64,000 bases of DNA from Anaerolineales bacterium (GTDB taxonomy: Bacteria; Chloroflexota; Anaerolineae; Anaerolineales; Villigracilaceae), in NCBI GenBank assembly GCA_023382595.1, contig JAHDWB010000004.1:62001-126000 (forward strand). The letters are read 5' to 3'. This document shows, in pieces, positions 59,486-64,000 of this stretch. The first letter of the stretch is position 1. The number at the start of each line of letters is the position of its first letter. The position numbers and the translations under genes are program-made. The notes beneath the pieces were generated by a model. That model had not been told where the DNA came from and searched no databases. It saw only the letters and a program-made list of their open reading frames with translations.

Positions 59486-60037
59486 ATGAAAGTTTTGCTT
59501 GTTAAGGATGTGTACAAACTCGGACGTGCTGGGGATATCAAAAAGGTCGCCGACGGATACGGCCGCAACTTCCTCATTCCGCAGGGGCTTGCCGTGCTCG
59601 CCACCGAAGGCGCCATGAAGCAGATTGAACGCATCAAGTCACAGGCGGAGATCCGCCGCAATGCCCAGAATCAGGAACTCAAGGGCATCGCCGATCAGAT
59701 CAGCGAAGTGACCCTCACGTTTCCCTCCAAAGCCGGTGAAACCGGAAAACTCTACGGTTCCATCACCCCGCAGGATATTGCCACCGCGCTCACCGAAAAG
59801 ATCCGCTTTGAGATCAAACGCCAGCAGGTGGATACCCAACCCATCCGCAACCTCGGCGAATTCACGGCGCACGTGCGCCTCACAATGGACCTCGTCCCTG
59901 AGATCAAGGTCATCGTGTACCGAGAAGGTGAAAGCCCTGAGAGCGTACTGCAGGCAGCTGAAACGCCGAAGCCGGAACCCGTTTCAGAACAACAGGAAGA
60001 ACCCACTGCAGAAGCGCCAGCCGAAACAGCCGAATAA
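59486..60037 (+). CDS. rplI: 50S ribosomal protein L9
   Basis: 183 aa from ATG 59486. N-terminal L9 signature MKVLLVKDVYKLGRAGDIKK and VADGYGRNFLIPQGLAV; a central helix (residues 45-75) and the C-terminal domain with GKLYGSITPQDIA. A Glu/Pro-rich tail of about 30 residues extends beyond the usual L9 length. No other ribosomal genes are adjacent. A longer start at 59411 would put the -10 box inside the gene and is rejected. Confidence 0.95.
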   Translation: MKVLLVKDVYKLGRAGDIKKVADGYGRNFLIPQGLAVLATEGAMKQIERIKSQAEIRRNAQNQELKGIADQISEVTLTFPSKAGETGKLYGSITPQDIATALTEKIRFEIKRQQVDTQPIRNLGEFTAHVRLTMDLVPEIKVIVYREGESPESVLQAAETPKPEPVSEQQEEPTAEAPAETAE

Positions 60038-60048
60038 AATTGTAAACT

Positions 60049-60072
60049 CATCACCGGCTCAAGCCGGTGATG
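60049..60072 (+). terminator. Hairpin after rplI
   Basis: CATCACCGGCT, two bases, AGCCGGTGATG followed by TTTGTAAT. The stem is strong but the T run is short, so termination may be partial. Confidence 0.6.
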
Positions 60073-60091
60073 TTTGTAATACAATACAATC

Positions 60092-61780
60092 ATGCCCGAA
60101 ACCATAGGTCAGCGCCTCAAAAAGGCGCGCGAGGCGCGCTATCTTACCATTGAAAAAGCATCGGCAGATACGCGCATTCGCACAATATTTTTACAGGCAT
60201 TGGAGGCAGACGATCACACGGTCATGCCCTCCGCCGCACAGGGGCGTGGTTTTTTGCGCAATTATGCCGAATATCTCGACCTCAACATCGACGAGATCAT
60301 CTCGGAAATGCAGAGGATTGCACCGGAACCCGTTGAGATCAGCGGACCGCTTCCACAAGTCAACCTCGTTGAGACGGAACTTCCTCCCTTAACCGAATCA
60401 AAGGAAGAAGAACCCGCGCGTCCTTTCTGGACCCGTTGGTTTGCCCGGCGGACCAAAGCCGAATCTACCCCGCTGCCGATCCCGGAGCCTGTTGCCGAAG
60501 AGACCACGGAGCAGCCATCCGCGCTTGGTCATGAAATGGCAGCGGAGTTGCCGGAAGAAAAGCCGAAGCCGCGTGGACGCAAGAAAAAGACAATAGAAGA
60601 AGAACCACCTCAGCCACAAGTTGAGGTGGAGGCGGAGGAGATAGAGCCTCCAGTGGAGACTCTGCCGGAAGAGATAGAGCAGGTTCTCGTTCAGAATGAA
60701 GCGAAGCCGGGTCTGTTCGCGAGGATCTCTTCGCTGTTTCGTCCCAAAGCCAAGCAGGTGGAGCCTGAACCCGCTGTCGAGGTGGAAGAGACCGCGCCTG
60801 ATCCGGTTGAAGAAAAAGACGTCGTTCCATCCCTGCCTGCGGACGTGATTCTGGCGGAGATCGGGGCGCAGTTGCGTGAGCGGCGCGAGTTGATCAGCTT
60901 GACGATCGATGAGGTGGAACGGCATATCAAGTTGCGCGCGGTATTTGTGAAAGCGTTGGAAGACGGCGCGTTCGACAAATTGCCGTCGCCGGTGCAAACG
61001 CGCGGAATGCTGACAAATTATGCCACTTTCCTTGACTTGGATGTGGATATGATCCTGTTGCGTTTTGCCGATGCGTTGCAGGCAAGGCGGCGGGAGAAGT
61101 ATGCCGAAACGCCGCGCGAAAAGATCCAGACACAGGTGCAAACCTCCATGCCGTTCCTGCGGGCGTTCATTGCAGGTGATTTGATCTTCGGTGTGGTGAT
61201 GATCGCCGCACTCGTGGTGCTGGCAGTCTGGGGCGGCGGACGTGTGATCCGCTTGCAGAGTGAGCGTGAGCAGATTCAGGCGACCGCACCGTCGATTGTC
61301 GATGTGCTTGGCGACCTGCCTTTGCCGACGGTTTCTCTGGCTGCGACGTTTGCTTTTGAAGGCGAGGGGACTCCGCCTGCGGGCGAGGAAATCCCTGAAA
61401 TACTGGATGAGCCGGCACTCGGTGCTTCAGCCAATGTGGTGGTGTCCGTCCTTGCGGTGGAGCGCACATTTGTGCGCATCTCTGTGGATGGGGAAGTGGC
61501 GTTCGAAGGCAGGATGGCTCCGGGCGAGACCAAAGTGTTCGAAGCGGATGATCAGGTGGTTGTACTAACTGGTAATGGCTCGGCGCTGAGAATTACGTAT
61601 AATGGACGTGATCTGGGCTTGATGGGCGGCGCAGGTGAAGTGGTCAGCCGCGTCTATCTGATCTCCGGGGTGGCGACGCCGACAGCTACCATCCCGCCCA
61701 CACCGACCAACACGCCTCCGGTCACGCCGACGTTTACACCGACATCCACACCGACGGTGACGCCGCCGGCAAGTCAGTAA
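60092..61780 (+). CDS. RodZ-like protein with two HTH domains and DUF4115-type C-terminus
   Basis: 562 aa. ATG six bases after a TACAAT box. A RodZ-type helix-turn-helix occurs twice: residues 1-75 (IGQRLKKAREARYLTIEKAS, MPSAAQGRGFLRNYAEYLDL) and about 245-325 (IGAQLRERRELISLTIDEVE, LPSPVQTRGMLTNYATFLDL). A Glu/Pro-rich, highly acidic linker of about 170 residues joins them. One TM helix (FIAGDLIFGVVMIAALVVLA) follows, then a beta-rich external domain of DUF4115 type (VVVSVLAVERTFVRISVDGE) and a Thr/Pro tail. RodZ couples cell-shape machinery to MreB; no mreB is nearby. The duplicated HTH is unusual. Confidence 0.78.
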   Translation: MPETIGQRLKKAREARYLTIEKASADTRIRTIFLQALEADDHTVMPSAAQGRGFLRNYAEYLDLNIDEIISEMQRIAPEPVEISGPLPQVNLVETELPPLTESKEEEPARPFWTRWFARRTKAESTPLPIPEPVAEETTEQPSALGHEMAAELPEEKPKPRGRKKKTIEEEPPQPQVEVEAEEIEPPVETLPEEIEQVLVQNEAKPGLFARISSLFRPKAKQVEPEPAVEVEETAPDPVEEKDVVPSLPADVILAEIGAQLRERRELISLTIDEVERHIKLRAVFVKALEDGAFDKLPSPVQTRGMLTNYATFLDLDVDMILLRFADALQARRREKYAETPREKIQTQVQTSMPFLRAFIAGDLIFGVVMIAALVVLAVWGGGRVIRLQSEREQIQATAPSIVDVLGDLPLPTVSLAATFAFEGEGTPPAGEEIPEILDEPALGASANVVVSVLAVERTFVRISVDGEVAFEGRMAPGETKVFEADDQVVVLTGNGSALRITYNGRDLGLMGGAGEVVSRVYLISGVATPTATIPPTPTNTPPVTPTFTPTSTPTVTPPASQ

Positions 61781-61803
61781 CGCTTACATATAATAGAGGT
61801 TTT

Positions 61804-63156
61804 GTGTCAAAAAATACATTTCATTTAGTGTCCATGGGCTGTTCGAAAAATACGGTCGACTCCGATTCGATGGCGCAGTTGCTGCAACGGGACGGGTATC
61901 TTCCTGTTGATAATCCCGCCAAGGCTTCGGTATTGATCGTCAATACCTGCGGATTTATCGGTCCTGCAAAGGAAGAATCGTACAAGGTGTTGGGGGAGTT
62001 GGCAGGCTCCAAGAAAAAACACCAGGTCTTGATCGCGGCGGGATGCCTGACCCAGCGTTACGGCGTGGAAGTGGCTCAGAAAGTCCCCGGTATTGACGGC
62101 ATCCTCGGCACGCGCCGCTGGATGGATATTGTCCAAGTCGTGAGCGAATTACGCAAGAGCAAACACCCCCAACCGATCTATCATCTGCCCGAAGCGCCCA
62201 CCGTCGGCTCGGATGAACATGAAGCGTTGCGTGTCAGTGTGGCGGGGACAAGTGCATATATCAAAATAGCCGATGGCTGCCGCCGCCCGTGCGCGTTCTG
62301 CGCGATCCCGCTCATCAAGGGTACGGCGGTTTCGCGTCCGATTGAATCTATCATCAATGAAGCGCGCCTACTGCGTGACAACGGCGTGCGCGAACTTATC
62401 CTCATTGCCCAGGATACGACCGATTATGGTCATGACCTTGGTATAAAAGATGGTCTCGCGGTTTTGCTGGAGCAGTTGACCGATGCTGTTCCCGATGTGG
62501 ATTGGATCCGCATCATGTATGCCTATCCGGGTTACGTCACCGACCGCCTGATCGAAGCGATGGCGACGCGCAAGCAGGTGCTTCCGTATCTCGATATGCC
62601 GCTCCAGCACGCGCACCCCAAAACGCTCTACCGCATGAAGCGCCCGTCCAACATGGATTGGGTGCACAGGACGCTCGGAAAAATGCGCGCCGCCATGCCG
62701 AACATCGCCATGCGCACCACTTTCATCGTCGGCTACCCCGGCGAGACGGACGAGGAATTCCAAGCGTTGTATGATTTTATCGATGAGATTCGATTCGACC
62801 GAGCCGGAGGCTTTCAATTCTCCTTCGAGCCGGGGACGACATCCGCGCCTCTGGGCGACCCCGTGCCTGCTTCCGTCAAAGAGGAACGATACAACCGTCT
62901 GATGGAACTCCAGCAAACGATTTCGCTGCAGGTGAATCAGTCCTATGTCGGCAAAACGCTGGATGTGCTGGTGGAGGGCTACAACGACAATATTTCAATC
63001 GGGCGCTCTTATCGAGATGCGCCCGAAATTGACGGGCTGGTCCTGATCGAGGGGAAAGCCGAGGTCGGTGATATTGTCTCTGTGCGGATCACCGGCGCAT
63101 TGGCATACGACTTGACGGGCGTGCCGGCGGAAGAGAAAACATTGATCCAATTGTAG
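61804..63156 (+). CDS. rimO: Ribosomal protein S12 methylthiotransferase RimO
   Basis: 450 aa, GTG start nine bases after TATAAT (probably leaderless, although AGAGG lies between). The MTTase N-terminal domain has its three cysteines (MGCSKN, VNTCGF, AAGCLT). The radical SAM domain has CRRPCAFC at 159-166 and downstream ELILIAQDTTDYG. The TRAM domain closes the protein (about 385-450). It adds a methylthio group to an Asp of S12 using two iron-sulfur clusters. The RimO-specific GTRRW and QRYG-type motifs (LTQRYGVEVAQ) support it over MiaB. Confidence 0.93.
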   Translation: MSKNTFHLVSMGCSKNTVDSDSMAQLLQRDGYLPVDNPAKASVLIVNTCGFIGPAKEESYKVLGELAGSKKKHQVLIAAGCLTQRYGVEVAQKVPGIDGILGTRRWMDIVQVVSELRKSKHPQPIYHLPEAPTVGSDEHEALRVSVAGTSAYIKIADGCRRPCAFCAIPLIKGTAVSRPIESIINEARLLRDNGVRELILIAQDTTDYGHDLGIKDGLAVLLEQLTDAVPDVDWIRIMYAYPGYVTDRLIEAMATRKQVLPYLDMPLQHAHPKTLYRMKRPSNMDWVHRTLGKMRAAMPNIAMRTTFIVGYPGETDEEFQALYDFIDEIRFDRAGGFQFSFEPGTTSAPLGDPVPASVKEERYNRLMELQQTISLQVNQSYVGKTLDVLVEGYNDNISIGRSYRDAPEIDGLVLIEGKAEVGDIVSVRITGALAYDLTGVPAEEKTLIQL

Positions 63157-63171
63157 GTTTGTACAATCGAT

Positions 63172-63207
63172 AAAAAAAGACCGCTGCACAAAAAGCAGCG
63201 GTCTTTT
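63172..63207. terminator. Bidirectional Rho-independent terminator
   Basis: AAAAGACCGCTGC, seven bases, GCAGCGGTCTTTT with an A run before and T run after; between convergent rimO and the CopD-like gene. Confidence 0.9.
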
Positions 63208-63209
63208 GG

Positions 63210-63716
63210 TTAAGATACTCTTGCAAGCGCAGTCGCTCCGAGGATCAGGGCGGAAAGCGCGAGATTGATCCGCAGGAGGAGCAATTCCTTTTTCTGCAAT
63301 TTGGCGAGTTCGGTTTCCTCCGCTTTTTCCTTTTTCATCAGTGTGCGGTGGATGGCGGGGAGTACTTCCCAGGTTTGGATGGCACTGACCACGACCATGA
63401 GGACAGCAAATCCATGCTTGACGAGGATGGCGAACGACCATTGCGTGCTGAGCGAGAGGAAGCCGTCATAGTGCGGGCTGGTGCTGAGTTGGAAGAGTCC
63501 CGTTACCAGCAGGATGCCCATGCAGAACCATGCGAGCGGTTCAAGTCGTTTTTGCAGGGCGGAGATCAGGCTGAGTTGGTCGCCCAGTTTCAAGGTCCGG
63601 TGGGAGGCGGGCAGGACGAGGATGTTGATGGCGGCGAGGCTGCCGATCCAGACTACGGTTGCCAGCATGTGCAGCCAGTAAATGACTGCCAATGTCCAAG
63701 TGGAAGGTGCTTCCAT
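63210..63716 (-). CDS. CopD-like four-TM membrane protein
   Basis: 168 aa. Four TM helices; helix 1 (AVIYWLHMLATVVWIGSLAA) has the conserved H-M-x(4)-W-I-G pattern of CopD and related b-type heme or copper membrane proteins. Further His residues lie in the second and third helices (SPHYDGF, ILVKHGFAVLMV). Likely a membrane copper- or heme-binding protein. It begins three bases after the stop of the truncated gene upstream. Confidence 0.65.
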   Translation of the reverse strand: MEAPSTWTLAVIYWLHMLATVVWIGSLAAINILVLPASHRTLKLGDQLSLISALQKRLEPLAWFCMGILLVTGLFQLSTSPHYDGFLSLSTQWSFAILVKHGFAVLMVVVSAIQTWEVLPAIHRTLMKKEKAEETELAKLQKKELLLLRINLALSALILGATALARVS

Positions 63717-63719
63717 ATG

Positions 63720-64000
63720 TTATGGAGTCGGGGTTTCGGTTGGTTCCGGGGTGGGACCTTCCGTGGGCGATCCATCCACCGTGGGCGTCGGCGTGATGAT
63801 GAGTTCCGGCGTGGCTGTGGGCGGGAAGCAGATCAACAGCGCTTCTCTATAGTTTGCATCGGCAGCGGCGTCCAGTCCGCCGATGGCGGCGGCATTGTTG
63901 TATTGATCCACTGCGCCGCAGTAATCGCCCCGCAGGTAAAGTTCATCGCCATAGCGCATGAGCGCGAAGTAGTAGCGCTGTGATGCGGTCATGGTGCCGT
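63720..64000 (-). CDS. C-terminal part of a TPR-like protein (truncated by window edge)
   Basis: Open from the window end to TAA at 63720-63722, about 93 codons visible. A TPR-like helical pair (YYFALMRYGDELYLRGDYCGAVDQY) is followed by a Pro/Thr tail ending ETPTP, as in the other envelope TPR proteins of the window. The gene begins outside. Probably an exported or membrane-anchored scaffold, cotranscribed with the CopD-like gene. Confidence 0.6.
   Translation of the reverse strand, partial: GTMTASQRYYFALMRYGDELYLRGDYCGAVDQYNNAAAIGGLDAAADANYREALLICFPPTATPELIITPTPTVDGSPTEGPTPEPTETPTP

Overview
The window looks like a chromosomal segment of a Chloroflexota bacterium, most likely Anaerolineae/Anaerolineales. 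I infer this from the moderately GC-rich, densely packed coding, the many lipoproteins and membrane proteins with Thr/Pro-rich linkers, multi-GAF sensor kinases, several FGE/sulfatase-fold lipoproteins and the zinc-ribbon L28. There are no rRNA or tRNA genes, no CRISPR array, no transposase and no prophage. Taxonomy is inferred, not proven.

Layout. 1-8.3 kb: four polytopic membrane proteins that resemble GT-C glycosyltransferases, two of them tandem paralogues. 8.4-14.9 kb: a lipoprotein, then a very large PDZ/multi-TM/multi-GAF histidine kinase followed directly by a FIST sensory protein. 15.0-18.1 kb: a self-contained two-gene unit with its own terminators. It encodes a NACHT NTPase fused to an FGE/C-type-lectin-fold domain, and a small helical protein carrying the same short Gly/Val motif near its N-terminus. 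18.8-21.9 kb: a Fur-family regulator with a palindromic operator, then a NikMN-CbiQ-CbiO nickel/cobalt ECF transporter. 22-23.4 kb: an AT-rich patch of small lipoprotein and membrane genes. 23.4-25 kb: metK under a SAM-I riboswitch. 25-29 kb: two FGE-fold lipoproteins flanking an OmpR-type regulator, and a C39-like peptidase. 29-34 kb: flavin reductase, AMMECR1, TPR, DUF971, SH3 and lipid kinase genes. 34-36.1 kb: a patchwork accessory region with a LuxR-DUF805 fusion, palindromic tandem repeats, a broken copy of the lipid-kinase 5' end and AT-rich orphan genes.

36.2-48.3 kb resembles a well-known Bacillota gene order: Ser/Thr kinase, rpe, rpmB, asp23-like, fakA-like, degV, recG and coaD, interrupted by a PadR-controlled pair of membrane proteins and a CPBP protease. 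48.3-50 kb holds a coiled-coil protein and an AI-2E-type transporter. 50-55.1 kb, on the minus strand, is a probable membrane redox module: a 12-TM His-rich heme-copper-oxidase-like protein, an FGE lipoprotein whose signal peptide is encoded by a dispersed hairpin repeat, a heme O synthase-like prenyltransferase and two small membrane proteins, all downstream of a perfect CRP/FNR-type palindrome. 55.1-59.4 kb, also minus: lysA, a 7TM-PAS-GAF-GAF-GGDEF cyclase and a DivIC-like protein. 59.4-63.2 kb: rplI, a RodZ-like protein with two HTH domains, and rimO. The window ends with a CopD-like membrane protein and a truncated gene.

Two themes recur. Eight or so genes have a TANAAT-type -10 box only 6-10 bp before the start codon, which points to leaderless mRNAs. 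Four FGE-fold proteins lack the catalytic cysteine pair of true formylglycine-generating enzyme, so they are probably binding or structural modules. The strongest candidate for an undescribed system is the NACHT-FGE / small-motif-protein pair at 15.0-18.1 kb; second is the His-rich membrane operon at 50-55 kb.
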